Source: CBDAQR01 sp965199055 (GTDB taxonomy: Bacteria; Pseudomonadota; Gammaproteobacteria; Pseudomonadales; Halieaceae). From it: a stretch of DNA of 64,000 nucleotides. Shown here one piece after another: positions 1 through 9,349 of the stretch. A program made the translations under genes and the position numbers. Position 1 is the first letter of the stretch. Each line of letters starts with the position of its first letter. The notes beneath the pieces are model-generated. The model did not search any database and was not told the origin of the DNA. It saw only the letters and a list, made by a program, of their open reading frames with translations. The stretch is taken from positions 1,984,001 to 2,048,000 of the forward strand of contig CBDAQR010000003.1 in NCBI GenBank assembly GCA_965199055.1. Reading direction: 5' to 3'.

Positions 1-1
1 A

Positions 2-514
2 CAGGCCAAAGGCGGCGATGTGATTGAATGCAATCCGGCTAGCGAAGATTTTGCCTCCCAGCAGGGCACCTACAAGATTGCGCCAACGGTGATCAAGAAC
101 GCGACTGATGACATGCGCGTACTGCAGGAAGAGATCTTTGGTCCGCTGCTGCCGATTAAGACCTACAAGGACTTCAACGAGACCATCGATTACGTAAATG
201 CCAATCCGCGTCCGCTGGCGGCCTACTACTTCGGCCAGGACAAGGGCGAAGAGCGCGACGTGTTGGAACGCACCACCTCTGGCGGCGCCTGCATCAACGA
301 TGTGATCATGCACATCATGCAGGAAGACCTGCCCTTCGGCGGCGTTGGCCCAGCGGGTATGGGCTCCTACCATGGCTACGATGGCTTTAAGACATTCAGC
401 CATGCGAAGTCGATCTACAAGCAGGCAAAAGTTAACGTGGCCAAGTTGGGTGGCATGTTGCCCCCCTACAACGACACCACGGAGAAAACGATCAAGATGC
501 AGACCAAGATCTGA
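2..514 (+). CDS. Aldehyde dehydrogenase, C-terminal part (5' end outside window)
   Basis: The reading frame is open from the window edge and ends at TGA 512-514, giving 170 residues of the C-terminal part of an NAD(P)-dependent aldehyde dehydrogenase, which oxidises an aldehyde to its acid. Visible family marks are QEEIFGPLLP near residue 41, SGGACIND near residue 94, and a tail with LPFGGVGPAGMG followed by FKTFSHAKS, as in class-3-like and coniferyl-aldehyde dehydrogenases. The catalytic Cys and the Rossmann part lie upstream, outside the window. A terminator follows directly, so this is the last gene of its transcript. The family is clear; the aldehyde substrate is not. Confidence 0.9.
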   Translation, partial: QAKGGDVIECNPASEDFASQQGTYKIAPTVIKNATDDMRVLQEEIFGPLLPIKTYKDFNETIDYVNANPRPLAAYYFGQDKGEERDVLERTTSGGACINDVIMHIMQEDLPFGGVGPAGMGSYHGYDGFKTFSHAKSIYKQAKVNVAKLGGMLPPYNDTTEKTIKMQTKI

Positions 515-533
515 TCGTTACCTCAACAATCTG

Positions 534-562
534 AAATGGCTGCCCTCGGGCGGCCATTTTTT
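534..562 (+). terminator. Rho-independent terminator after the aldehyde dehydrogenase
   Basis: The stem AAATGGCTGCC pairs with GGCGGCCATTT (one T-G pair) around a short loop and runs into a stretch of six T. It lies 20 bases after the stop codon of the aldehyde dehydrogenase. Confidence 0.85.
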
Positions 563-641
563 ATGTACAGGATGTACGGTATGTCGCGGGAGCCATGGAT
601 GGCGGGAGCGACGCCTACCAGAACGCAGAGGAGTATATTTA

Positions 642-1655
642 GTGAGTGACTTGAAACTCGGACTGGCACAGGGCTATTGGGGCGCAGCACCTCAGCCCAA
701 TTTCGTGGAGATGGCACAGGAAGCAGAGCGGTTGGGCTTTGATTCCGTTTGGTCAGCGGAGGCTTGGGGCAACGATGCCTTCACCCCGCTGTGCTGGATT
801 GGCGCGCAGACTGAGAAGATAAAACTGGGCACGGCCGTGGTGCAGTTGTCAGGTCGCACCCCTACCTCCTGTGCCATGCATGCATTGTCGCTGGACCTTT
901 TGTCGGGCGGGCGCTTTCAGTTGGGCCTCGGCGTCTCTGGCCCGCAGGTAGTGGAAGGTTGGTACGGCCGGCCGTTCCCCAAGCCGCTCGCACGGACCCG
1001 CGAGTACATCGATATTATTCGTCAGGTATTTAAGCGCGAAGCGCCGGTGACCAACGACGGTCCACACTATCCGCTGCCCTACCCGGGCGAAGATGGCATG
1101 GGCCTGGGCAAGCCGCTGAAACCCATCGTCCATCCCCTGCGCAATGAGATTCCGATTTTCCTTGGCGCCGAAGGGCCGAAGAACATCGCGCTGTCTACGG
1201 AAATTTGCGACGGCTGGATACCGCTTTTTTACAATCCTTATGACGAAAGCGTATACGAACATTCCCTCACCAACATGCGCCCGGACTTCCAGATCGCGCA
1301 GATGGTGCAGGTGAATATCTGCGACGACGTTCAGGCCGGTTTACAGCCCTTTAAGTACCACATGGCTTTCTATGTGGGCGGTATGGGTGCAAAGAGCACC
1401 AACTTCCACAAGGACTTATTTGTTCGCATGGGCTATGAAGAAGAAGCCGAGCGTATCCAGCAGCTGTTCATGGAAGGTAAGCGCGACGAGGCCGCCCAAG
1501 TGATTCCTGACGAACTAGCTGACGCCATGACGCTAACCGGCCCGAAAGATCGCATCAAGGAGCGCCTGCAAGCTTGGCGCGATTCCAAAGTCACCACATT
1601 GCTGGTTGCGACCACCGACAAGCAGCAACTGCGCGATATCGCGGACCTCTTCTAA
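642..1655 (+). CDS. LLM class (luciferase-like, F420-type) oxidoreductase
   Basis: This 337-residue protein is a luciferase-like TIM-barrel flavin or F420 oxidoreductase, expected in the cytoplasm. The start is taken as GTG 642 because GCAGAGGAG lies about 9 bases upstream and the protein then begins in family fashion with LKLGLAQGYWG. Further marks are AERLGFDSVW near residue 26, TAVVQLSGRTP near 66, LDLLSGGRFQLGLG near 85 and IFLGAEGPKN near 176. The open frame continues upstream to 345 but that part lies in the aldehyde dehydrogenase and has no family match. It overlaps the next gene by one base (TAATG), so the two are probably translationally coupled. The sequence cannot tell whether the cofactor is F420 or FMN. 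Confidence 0.88.
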   Translation: MSDLKLGLAQGYWGAAPQPNFVEMAQEAERLGFDSVWSAEAWGNDAFTPLCWIGAQTEKIKLGTAVVQLSGRTPTSCAMHALSLDLLSGGRFQLGLGVSGPQVVEGWYGRPFPKPLARTREYIDIIRQVFKREAPVTNDGPHYPLPYPGEDGMGLGKPLKPIVHPLRNEIPIFLGAEGPKNIALSTEICDGWIPLFYNPYDESVYEHSLTNMRPDFQIAQMVQVNICDDVQAGLQPFKYHMAFYVGGMGAKSTNFHKDLFVRMGYEEEAERIQQLFMEGKRDEAAQVIPDELADAMTLTGPKDRIKERLQAWRDSKVTTLLVATTDKQQLRDIADLF

Positions 1656-3166
1656 TGGCAGTGCCAGACAATACCCCCATCCTGGTGGGGGCGGGACAGT
1701 ATGTCGAGCGGGAAGCCGGTGCAAGCTCTCCCATGAGCATTGCCTCTAGCGCAGCCCAGGCGGCCATAGACGCTTGCGGCGGTAACAACATCGCCACCGC
1801 GATCGATACCATTGCCGTCACCAAGATCTTTTCTGATTCAGCCAGCGTCTGGGCCACGGATCAGGGCCGCAGCAACAATCCTCCGCAGTCAATAGCCAAG
1901 CGTATCAGCGCCAATCCGAAGGACCGTATATACAGCGTTACCGGTGGCAACGTCCCGCAGTCGTTCATCATCGAGTTTTTCGGCGACCTTGCCGCCGGTA
2001 GACGCGAGATGGTTTTACTGGCCGGCTCGGAGGCCATCAAAAACCAACGCAACGCCAAGCGCAATAACCTGACGCTGGATTGGGAGGAAGAGTTCGACGA
2101 GCCGCTGGAAGATCGCGGTTTCGGCGACTTCGTCGCCAATAATCAGGAGCGCAAGAACGGCATGGTGATGCCGCTGTTCTACTACGCGATCATCGAAGAA
2201 GCGCGCCGGCAGAAATTAGGCCTCTCGCGCGATGACTACCTGACACAACTGGGTAGCTTGCAAGCCTCCTTCAGTACAGTTGCAGCGAAGAATCCCTATT
2301 CGCAGTTTCCGGGCAGCATGACCGCCGAAGACATACTCGCTGCCGAACCGCTGACCCACCTCTATACAAAGCGGATGATCGCCCAGGACAGCGTCAACCA
2401 GGGTGCGGCCCTGTTGCTGACTACCGTGGGCAAAGCGCGGGAACTCGGTATCCCCGAGAGCAACTGGGTATACATGCACGGTGCCGCACAGGGCATTGAA
2501 GTCGACCTCACTCTCAGGCCCGACCCGAGTACCTCCAAGATGGCCGACCTGGTGGTAGATAAAGCCATGGCGATGGCTGGGAAAACCTTTGACGACATCT
2601 CGCTACTGGATATTTACAGCTGTTTTCCCTGCGCCGTAACGGCCATCACAGACCACTTCGGGCTGCCGGCAGATGGCAGCGCTGTGCTCACGCTTACCGG
2701 TGGCCTTCCCTATTTCGGGGGGCCCGGCAATAACTACAGCATGCACGGCATCGCCGAGGTATGGTCACAGGTTCGCGCCCACCCCGAGCAATACGCATTT
2801 ATTCACGCCAATGGGGGTGTGCTCAGCAAACACGCCAGCGGCGTATTCTCCTGCCAACCGAGTGAAATCGATTGGAGCAGCACTGAGACCAAGATCGAGC
2901 AGAATGTACTTGAACGCTTGGAGCAGGAATTGCGGCCGGAAGCAGGAACGGTTATCGCCTACACCGTGAACTACATGAAGGGAGTGCCTGCTCAAGCCAT
3001 CGTGCTCTGCGAAACCGACGCGGGCAAGCGCTTCGTCAGCTGCACGGCACCAGATGATCAGGCCACAGTACAGGCAATGTTGGATACCGAGGCCGCCGGC
3101 AGACGCGTCACTGTCAGTGAAGTTCCCGATGAGGAATACACACTGCACTTTCGCTTTGATAACTGA
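1655..3166 (+). CDS. Thiolase-like acetyl-CoA acetyltransferase (SCP2-type), lacking the usual N-terminal Cys
   Basis: The 503-residue protein belongs to the SCP-x/SCP2 thiolase group. It opens with PILVGAGQ and carries the fold signatures DIYSCFPCA near residue 317, LPYFGGPGNNY near 349 and HANGGVLSKHASG near 387. At the place of the nucleophilic Cys of biosynthetic thiolases it has TGGNVPQS, so classical acyl-enzyme chemistry is doubtful; a related copy at 31070 shares this. ATG 1655 overlaps the stop of the preceding LLM gene. An acyl-CoA ligase follows 45 bases later, pointing to a joint role in side-chain or fatty-acid-like degradation. The exact reaction is unknown. Confidence 0.85.
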   Translation: MAVPDNTPILVGAGQYVEREAGASSPMSIASSAAQAAIDACGGNNIATAIDTIAVTKIFSDSASVWATDQGRSNNPPQSIAKRISANPKDRIYSVTGGNVPQSFIIEFFGDLAAGRREMVLLAGSEAIKNQRNAKRNNLTLDWEEEFDEPLEDRGFGDFVANNQERKNGMVMPLFYYAIIEEARRQKLGLSRDDYLTQLGSLQASFSTVAAKNPYSQFPGSMTAEDILAAEPLTHLYTKRMIAQDSVNQGAALLLTTVGKARELGIPESNWVYMHGAAQGIEVDLTLRPDPSTSKMADLVVDKAMAMAGKTFDDISLLDIYSCFPCAVTAITDHFGLPADGSAVLTLTGGLPYFGGPGNNYSMHGIAEVWSQVRAHPEQYAFIHANGGVLSKHASGVFSCQPSEIDWSSTETKIEQNVLERLEQELRPEAGTVIAYTVNYMKGVPAQAIVLCETDAGKRFVSCTAPDDQATVQAMLDTEAAGRRVTVSEVPDEEYTLHFRFDN

Positions 3167-3211
3167 ATCGCTTGGCCGAATAGCGCAACTGAGGAATAAG
3201 CGGAACCGCCC

Positions 3212-4864
3212 ATGAGTTGTTGGAATATTGTTGAAGCCATCTGTCAGATCGCAGAGAGTCCTATTGGTGATTCACCCGCGCTGATCCACGAAGAATGCCG
3301 CGTCGACTACCGCGAACTGGTACGCCGCGCGAGCGGAATGGCCGCCTGGATGGAATCGTTAGGATTGCCCGAGCGGTCCCACGTAGGCCATTACATGCGC
3401 AATTCCAATGCCTATATGGAAACGTTTACAGCCACAGGCCTTGTAGGTTTTGGCCACGTCGGCATCAACTACCGTTACCTCGACGAAGAACTGACAGACT
3501 TGTGCAACCAGCTTGATGTGCGCGTGCTGGTCTACGACGAGGAGTTCGCCGAACACGTTGCCACCATCAAACCGCTGCTAACGGAAACCGTGGGTTTTAT
3601 CGAGGTGCCTCAATCGGTTGTCGATGGCAAACCGGGTGAAGCTGGACAGCCAGTCAACGAATTCGCCGTGAGCATCACCGAGCTTTACGGGTTCGACAGT
3701 AGCAGTTTCGAGCGTCGCACTTCGGGCGACGATCTTATTCTGATGACCACCGGCGGCACTACCGGATTGCCCAAGGGCACCCAGTGGCGACACGAAGACC
3801 TGTGGTTCAAGATGAAAACGTCTGAAGGCACTGGCATGCTGGTGCTGGACTTGCAGGAACATCCCGCAGACCTTACCGAGCACGTGGGCAACGCGCAGAA
3901 GATCTACCCGCAACAGGGCTTTATGCTTCTGAGCCCGCTGATGCACGGAGCAGCTCTGCTCATGGGTATGGTACGCATAGCCCAGGGTGCCGCAGTGATC
4001 ACGATGGCGGGCAAGAAGTTCGACGCCGAATCGACCCTCGAGGCGATCAAGCGCCACAATGTTGGCGGCCTGGTGCTGGTGGGTGACGCCTTCGCTATCC
4101 CGATGATCGAGGTACTGGACGCACGCGAGAACGATCAACTCATCGCCTCGCTCAATATGTTGGTGTCCTCTGGCGCGACCCTCGCCGACGCTTGCAAAGA
4201 CAGCTTCCGCCGACACAAGCCCGAACTGGTGCTGTTCGACACGCTGGGCTCAACCGAGGCTTCAAGTTACGCGATATCCACAGAGGAGTCCGGCGTATTC
4301 GCACCGTTGAAGACGACCCGAATTCTGGATGAGAACCTGCAAGACGTGGAGCCGGGTAGCGATACTATCGGTATTGCCTACTCCGGCGGCTACACCCCCA
4401 TCGGTTATTACAAGGCGCCCGAAAAATCGGCGGAGACCTTTGTCGAGGTGGATGGCCAGCGTTACGTGATGACAGGCGATCGCTGCACTGTAAGGGAAGA
4501 CGGGAAAATCATCTTGCTGGGTCGCGATAGCACCGTTATCAATACGGGCGGGGAAAAGGTGTACACCGTAGAGGTCGAGCGCGTCGTGATCGACCATCCC
4601 GACGTTTCTGACGCCCTGGTCGTGGGCTTACCGCACCCGCGCTTCGGCAAGATGGTCGCCGCTGTGGTGCAAGGGCCTAATCTGACGCCCGACAATATCG
4701 ACGTTGCCGCGATTCAGGACCACGTACGCGCCCACCTGGCTGACTATAAGGTACCGAAGCAGATATTCGCGATTGATGATTTACAGCGGGCACCCAATGG
4801 CAAGGCCAACTACCCCTTTGTGATCGGTTACGCTGAGGAACAGTTCGCCGCTATCAATGCTTAG
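3212..4864 (+). CDS. Acyl-CoA synthetase (AMP-binding, FadD-like)
   Basis: A 550-residue ANL-superfamily ligase that activates a carboxylic acid to its CoA thioester using ATP. The P-loop-like AMP motif TTGGTTGLPKGTQWRH lies near residue 176, the aromatic/TE motif appears as LGSTEAS near 348, the hinge region as MTGDRC near 421, and the C-terminal catalytic lysine region as APNGKANY near 530. The WRHED after the AMP motif resembles FadD19/FadD17-type ligases of steroid side-chain catabolism; this is a resemblance, not proof. GAGGAATAAGCGG precedes ATG 3212. It is the last + strand gene of the set and converges with the CaiB gene only one base away. Confidence 0.9.
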   Translation: MSCWNIVEAICQIAESPIGDSPALIHEECRVDYRELVRRASGMAAWMESLGLPERSHVGHYMRNSNAYMETFTATGLVGFGHVGINYRYLDEELTDLCNQLDVRVLVYDEEFAEHVATIKPLLTETVGFIEVPQSVVDGKPGEAGQPVNEFAVSITELYGFDSSSFERRTSGDDLILMTTGGTTGLPKGTQWRHEDLWFKMKTSEGTGMLVLDLQEHPADLTEHVGNAQKIYPQQGFMLLSPLMHGAALLMGMVRIAQGAAVITMAGKKFDAESTLEAIKRHNVGGLVLVGDAFAIPMIEVLDARENDQLIASLNMLVSSGATLADACKDSFRRHKPELVLFDTLGSTEASSYAISTEESGVFAPLKTTRILDENLQDVEPGSDTIGIAYSGGYTPIGYYKAPEKSAETFVEVDGQRYVMTGDRCTVREDGKIILLGRDSTVINTGGEKVYTVEVERVVIDHPDVSDALVVGLPHPRFGKMVAAVVQGPNLTPDNIDVAAIQDHVRAHLADYKVPKQIFAIDDLQRAPNGKANYPFVIGYAEEQFAAINA

Positions 4865-4865
4865 T

Positions 4866-6071
4866 TCAGCCGACGACGGTACCGCTGCTGCGCAGCTGCT
4901 CCAGCGACACATCGTCCACGCCTAGCTCACGAAGAATCGCGTCACTGTGCTCGCCGATAGCCGGCGCGGGGCGCGGAGTTGTCTTCGGCTCTCCCTGCAT
5001 AAACATCGGGCTATCAATCGTTCGAGCCCCTTCAGCGCCCTCGATAAAGATGCCCGCCGCGAGCGCCTGCTCATCTTCGGCGAGATCTTCTGCACGGGAA
5101 ATCGCGCCACAGGTAATCCCATACTCAGCGCAGCGGGTCTTCCAGTAGTCCCAATCCTGTTCGGCAAAGGCCTCCTGGAAAATCTCTCGCAGGGGATGCT
5201 TGTTCTGGTCACGCAATTCCACAGTGGCAAAGCGTTCATCTTCCAAAAGCTCTTCACGCCCCAGACAACCCGCCAGCTTGGGCCACGCGGCCTCCTGTGC
5301 CTGCAGCAGAATCGCCAGCATCAGCCAGCGCCCATCTCGACATTGGTAGGAGTTGGTAAAACCACTGACCTTGGTGACATCCATGCGCGGAGAGACGTCT
5401 GCGCCGTCAAGCGCCGCCTGCACATATAAACCATTGGACCAGATGCCATTGCCCATCAGTGAGCTACCAACATGCGCTCCTTCGCCAGTGCGCTGACGGC
5501 GATACAGTGCCGTGACGATGCTGCCATATAAGGCATTCGCTGCCATGTGGTCTCCCATTCCCGGCGCAGACACCCCAGGCGGCAAATCCGGGCTGGCCCG
5601 CACCTGGTCCATCAGGCCTGAACGCGCCCACCATGCGGTGGCATCGTAACCCGTATTCCCGGCCTCCGGGCCCGCCTCTCCATAGGGCGTCAGCGATGCG
5701 TAGATAATGTCGGGATTCTTCTCACTGATGGCCTCATATCCCAACCGCAGCTTGTCGCGAACAGGCAGCGGCAGATTGGTAATGAATACGTCAGCGCGCT
5801 CAATCAGGTCGTCCAGTAACGCCCTGCCCTCGGATTGCTTCAGATCGAGGGCAAGACTTTCCTTGCTGCGATTGGTGAGGTCCCAGGGGTAGTTACTGTC
5901 GCCTACAGGCAGACCCGGCAGATGCGCCAGCATTCGATAGCCATCTCCCCCGGGTGGCTCGATCTTGATAACCCGTGCACCGAAGTCCGCCAGCATAGTG
6001 GCAGCGGCGGGACCCGCGATAAAGCTCGCGCAATCTATTACTAATAGGTCACTGAACAATTGGTCTGACAT
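4866..6071 (-). CDS. CaiB/BaiF family CoA-transferase
   Basis: A 401-residue class III CoA-transferase that moves CoA between acyl-CoA and free acid. It starts with the family pattern LLVIDCASFIAGPAAATMLADFGA and then VIKIEPPGGD, and has DLKQSEGR near residue 76. The catalytic Asp is expected near the GMGDHMAANA segment around residue 171. It is the last gene of the - strand set P450-prpE-CaiB, 40 bases after prpE. A perfect 9-bp hairpin (6078-6103) sits just before its ATG and contains the only purine-rich ribosome-binding candidate, so its translation may depend on RNA folding. The actual CoA donor and acceptor are unknown. Confidence 0.92.
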   Translation of the reverse strand: MSDQLFSDLLVIDCASFIAGPAAATMLADFGARVIKIEPPGGDGYRMLAHLPGLPVGDSNYPWDLTNRSKESLALDLKQSEGRALLDDLIERADVFITNLPLPVRDKLRLGYEAISEKNPDIIYASLTPYGEAGPEAGNTGYDATAWWARSGLMDQVRASPDLPPGVSAPGMGDHMAANALYGSIVTALYRRQRTGEGAHVGSSLMGNGIWSNGLYVQAALDGADVSPRMDVTKVSGFTNSYQCRDGRWLMLAILLQAQEAAWPKLAGCLGREELLEDERFATVELRDQNKHPLREIFQEAFAEQDWDYWKTRCAEYGITCGAISRAEDLAEDEQALAAGIFIEGAEGARTIDSPMFMQGEPKTTPRPAPAIGEHSDAILRELGVDDVSLEQLRSSGTVVG

Positions 6072-6077
6072 GGGGCG

Positions 6078-6103
6078 CTCTCATTGATAAAGCTCAATGA
6101 GAG
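6078..6103 (-). promoter_or_regulatory. Intercistronic hairpin covering the CaiB ribosome-binding site
   Basis: CTCTCATTG and CAATGAGAG form perfect 9-bp arms around an 8-base loop, in the 40-base gap between prpE and the CaiB gene. On the mRNA the second arm carries GAGAG, which lies 6 bases before the CaiB AUG and is the only Shine-Dalgarno-like stretch. No T-run follows, so it is not a simple terminator. A role in translational control or mRNA processing is inferred. Confidence 0.5.
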
Positions 6104-6111
6104 TATAGGCA

Positions 6112-7968
6112 CTATTTCGGATAACCCAGGCTAGCCAAGGTGTCAGTAATTTCATCAAGGATGACAGGATCATCGATGGTCGCAGGCATCTTCCATGCCT
6201 CACCGTCGGCGATTTTATGCATCGTGCCGCGCAGGATCTTGCCGGAACGGGTCTTGGGTAAACGAGCGACGACTGCGCACTGCTTGAAGGCCGCGACCGG
6301 GCCAATCACTTCACGCATGCGGGCAACAGCTTCAGCGCAGATTGCATCATGCTCACGCTCCACACCAGAATTCAGGACCAGTAGACCCAGAGGCAACTGA
6401 CCCTTCATCTCGTCCGCCACACCGATCACGGCGCACTCAGCGACATCGCCGAGCCCCGTGAGCACCTCTTCCATGGCTCCGGTAGAGAGCCGGTGGCCAG
6501 CCACATTGATAACATCATCGGTTCGCGCCATCACAAAGACATAGCCGTCTTCATCGATGTACCCCGCATCACCGGTCTCGTAATAGCCCGGGAAGGTGCA
6601 GAAGTAGGCCTCTGTAAATCGATCGTCCGCATTCCAGAGCGTTGTAAACGTGCCCGGCGGCAGCGGTTGCTTAATGGCGATAGCACCGATATCGCCCTCT
6701 TCCACCGCATTGCCTTCTCGGTCCAGCGCCTGTACATCGTAGCCAGGACAAGGCCGAGCCGTGGAGCCGGGTTTAATCGGGCCCAACTGTTCTCCAAGGC
6801 AATTGGCACATATCGGCCAGCCGGTTTCCGTTTGCCACCAGTGATCGATAACCGGCACACCCAGTTGGTGTTGTGCCCACTCCAGTGTCGGTGGATCGCA
6901 GCGCTCTCCCGCCAGGAACAAGGCGCGCAAGCCTGAAAGATCGTATTGCTTGAGAAACTCGCCGCTAGGGTCTTCCTTCTTGATGGCACGGAAGGCAGTC
7001 GGCGCAGTGAACATCACCTTAACACCATGCTCCGCTATTACCCGCCAAAAGGCCCCGGGGTCCGGCGTGCCCACCGGCTTGCCTTCGTAGAGCACCGAGG
7101 TATTTCCATTGAACAGCGGGCCGTAAACGATATAGGAGTGCCCCACTACCCAACCCACATCGCTGGCCGCCCAGTAGACCTCACCGGGCTGTACACCGTA
7201 GATATGCCCCATACTCCACTTGAGCGCGACAATGCTGCCGCCCGTGTCACGCACCACGCCTTTCGGCTGACCCGTGGTACCAGAGGTATAAAGGATATAG
7301 AGAGGGTGACTGGCCGGCACGGGTACACACTCAACTGGCCGGGCACTGGCCATCGCCGCATGCCAATCCAGATCGCGCCCCGGCACCAGGTCCGCTGACA
7401 GCGCTTCGCGCTGCAGGACCACACAATAGTCGGGTTTGTGATCTGCTAGCTCAATGGCCTCATCCAGCAAGGGCTTGTAGGCCACAATGCGGCCAGGCTC
7501 AATGCCGCAGGATGCCGACAAAATCAGCTTGGGTGTGGCGTCATCAATGCGAACTGCCAATTCATTGCTGGCGAAACCGCCAAAAACGACTGAGTGAATT
7601 GCGCCTAATCGCGCACAGGCCAACATTGAAACGACGGCTTCGGGCACCATCGGCATGTAAACGATGACCCGATCACCTTTGCCCACACCCTGGGCCTGCA
7701 GCACGCCGGCCAGCGTAGCCACCTGCTCAAGCAACTCAGCGTAGCTATAGCTGCGCTGGGTTCCGGTTACCGGGCTGTCATAAATTATTGCCGCTTGGTC
7801 ACCGCGACCCGCCTCTACGTGAACGTCGAGAGCGTTGTAACAGGCGTTGGTAGACCCGTCTGGAAACCAGCGGTAAAACGGCGGGTTGCTGTCGTCCAGC
7901 AGTTGAGTAGGCGGCTCGTACCAAAAGACATCCTGCGCCGCCTCGCGCCAGATTTCGCGCTCGCTCAT
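6112..7968 (-). CDS. prpE: Propionyl-CoA synthetase (acetyl-CoA synthetase family)
   Basis: The 618-residue protein is an AMP-forming short-chain acyl-CoA synthetase of the PrpE/Acs group, making propionyl-CoA (or acetyl-CoA) from acid, ATP and CoA. The AMP motif YTSGTTGQPKG is at residues 227-237, HWWQTETGWPI near 377, the YETGDAG hinge motif near 475, and KTRSGKILRGTM with the catalytic, acetylatable lysine near 582. Length and N-terminal ACS domain (FYRWFPDGSTNACYN) are complete. It lies 2 bases after the P450 gene and before the CaiB gene, under the operator at 9282, so propionate from side-chain or ring breakdown would be re-activated here. PrpE is favoured over Acs from overall resemblance; the substrate is not proven. 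Confidence 0.88.
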   Translation of the reverse strand: MSEREIWREAAQDVFWYEPPTQLLDDSNPPFYRWFPDGSTNACYNALDVHVEAGRGDQAAIIYDSPVTGTQRSYSYAELLEQVATLAGVLQAQGVGKGDRVIVYMPMVPEAVVSMLACARLGAIHSVVFGGFASNELAVRIDDATPKLILSASCGIEPGRIVAYKPLLDEAIELADHKPDYCVVLQREALSADLVPGRDLDWHAAMASARPVECVPVPASHPLYILYTSGTTGQPKGVVRDTGGSIVALKWSMGHIYGVQPGEVYWAASDVGWVVGHSYIVYGPLFNGNTSVLYEGKPVGTPDPGAFWRVIAEHGVKVMFTAPTAFRAIKKEDPSGEFLKQYDLSGLRALFLAGERCDPPTLEWAQHQLGVPVIDHWWQTETGWPICANCLGEQLGPIKPGSTARPCPGYDVQALDREGNAVEEGDIGAIAIKQPLPPGTFTTLWNADDRFTEAYFCTFPGYYETGDAGYIDEDGYVFVMARTDDVINVAGHRLSTGAMEEVLTGLGDVAECAVIGVADEMKGQLPLGLLVLNSGVEREHDAICAEAVARMREVIGPVAAFKQCAVVARLPKTRSGKILRGTMHKIADGEAWKMPATIDDPVILDEITDTLASLGYPK

Positions 7969-7970
7969 TA

Positions 7971-9224
7971 CTACGCCGCTGTGTAGGTGATGGGGATCTC
8001 CTCAAGACCGCGCAGCAGGATATTGGGCATATACTCCAGTTCATGTTCCGGGCAAGCCAGCGCGAAATTATCGAGCCCTTCGAACAGCTCTTCCCAGGCC
8101 ACGATCATTTCCAGCTTCGAAAGCTGCTGGCCGATGCAGACGTGAGCGCCAAAGCCAAACGCGATGTGTCGCTTAGCGTTCGCTCGGCTCACGTCGAACT
8201 TGAGCGGCTCTTCAAACATCGACTCGTCGTGGTTGGAGGAGAAGTATTTCAACAACACCATCGAATTGGCAGGAATATCGACACCACCCAGCGTGTAGTC
8301 ACTCTTGGTGAAGCGCCACATATTGGACGTTGGTGATGCGAGGCGCAGCGACTCCTCAACCAGGTTGGGTATCAAGCTGCGGTCGGCTCGCACCTTTGCG
8401 GCTTCTTCCGGGTACATACACAACTGGCGCATACCCTCGGCCAGCGTAGCTGTGGTGGTCTCGTTACCGGCGACCAGAAACTGGGTGCAGTAAGAAAGTT
8501 GCTCTTCCAGGGTACAGGCGCGACCTTCCACTTCTGCATTGGCGACCAAGCCCAACAAGTCTTCGACCGGCTTGCCTTTGCGCTCGGCCAGTGCGTCCTC
8601 GAACCAGGCATATTCGTCTCTTACGCCGTGATGTGCCTGGATGAGAGTGTCTTTATCAGCCATCTGCGACAGCACAGTTACGTTGTCGACCGTCCACTTA
8701 AAGGCCTGATCGAACATCTCCAGGGGAATGCCCAACACATGCATAATCACCGACAAAGGCAGAGGACGGGTGAACTCCTCAATGAAATTACACTGCTCTT
8801 TCTGTGCAAGATCATTGACCAGCCCTTTCGCCAAATCGCGAATCCAGGGCTCATACTGCTTGAAATGGTCAGCGGTAAAGAAGTCTTTGACCGCGTCACG
8901 AAACATCTTGTGGTCCGGGTCGTCGATGGTGAGCAAGGTACCTTTGCCAATATTGGGGTAGCTGTCCATGGCTTCGGCCACATCCGGGTCCATACGAGCT
9001 GCTGAACCGGCGGCGAGACCAAACTCATTGGAGAACACCGCAGGGGTGCGGTGCGCTTCGCGAACAAGGTCATAGGTCGACACCACATATACGCCGCTCT
9101 GCGGATCCTGATACACCGGAGCCTCATCGCGCAGCGTTTTGTCGTAATGATAAGGACATTTAAGGGTTGCCGGGTCCATCAATGGCATTTCCTCGAGACT
9201 ACGGTTATCGGCAGCCTGGTCCAT
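7971..9224 (-). CDS. Cytochrome P450 (bacterial class I)
   Basis: A 417-residue soluble heme monooxygenase that hydroxylates an organic substrate using electrons from a ferredoxin system, which is not encoded nearby. The I-helix motif AGNETTTAT, the K-helix EESLR, and the heme loop FGFGAHVCIG (residues 356-365, ligand Cys363) are all intact. ATG 9224 is preferred because GAGGAG lies 7-8 bases upstream; the open frame goes 18 codons further, into the operator area. It is the first gene of the operon with prpE and the CoA-transferase, and the palindrome at 9282 sits 58 bases upstream. It resembles CYP families acting on terpenoids and steroid side chains, but the substrate is open. Confidence 0.93.
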   Translation of the reverse strand: MDQAADNRSLEEMPLMDPATLKCPYHYDKTLRDEAPVYQDPQSGVYVVSTYDLVREAHRTPAVFSNEFGLAAGSAARMDPDVAEAMDSYPNIGKGTLLTIDDPDHKMFRDAVKDFFTADHFKQYEPWIRDLAKGLVNDLAQKEQCNFIEEFTRPLPLSVIMHVLGIPLEMFDQAFKWTVDNVTVLSQMADKDTLIQAHHGVRDEYAWFEDALAERKGKPVEDLLGLVANAEVEGRACTLEEQLSYCTQFLVAGNETTTATLAEGMRQLCMYPEEAAKVRADRSLIPNLVEESLRLASPTSNMWRFTKSDYTLGGVDIPANSMVLLKYFSSNHDESMFEEPLKFDVSRANAKRHIAFGFGAHVCIGQQLSKLEMIVAWEELFEGLDNFALACPEHELEYMPNILLRGLEEIPITYTAA

Positions 9225-9281
9225 GGGATTCTCCTCTAGTTCGCGCTTGTTGTTTTTAGGGAAGAGGGATAATAACAAAAA

Positions 9282-9299
9282 ACAATCAGGATTGACTGT
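9282..9299. promoter_or_regulatory. Palindromic operator, copy A of the ACARTCA-N4-TGAYTGT set
   Basis: ACAATCAGGATTGACTGT matches both 7-bp half-sites of the set perfectly and is flanked by A-rich and T-rich tracts. It lies between the divergent P450 (-) and the small exported protein gene (+). A TATACT -10-like box follows at 9311, but the TTGACT within the operator is only 12 bases from it, too close for a normal sigma-70 pair. Confidence 0.7.
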
Positions 9300-9349
9300 T
9301 ATTTTTCTCTATACTGTTTTCCTGCAAATTGAGCCTTGGAGGCCACCTT

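Noticed and set aside
9292..9316. TTGACT and TATACT next to operator A as a sigma-70 promoter
   Set aside because: The spacing is only 12 bases; not a functional pair without an unusual activator.
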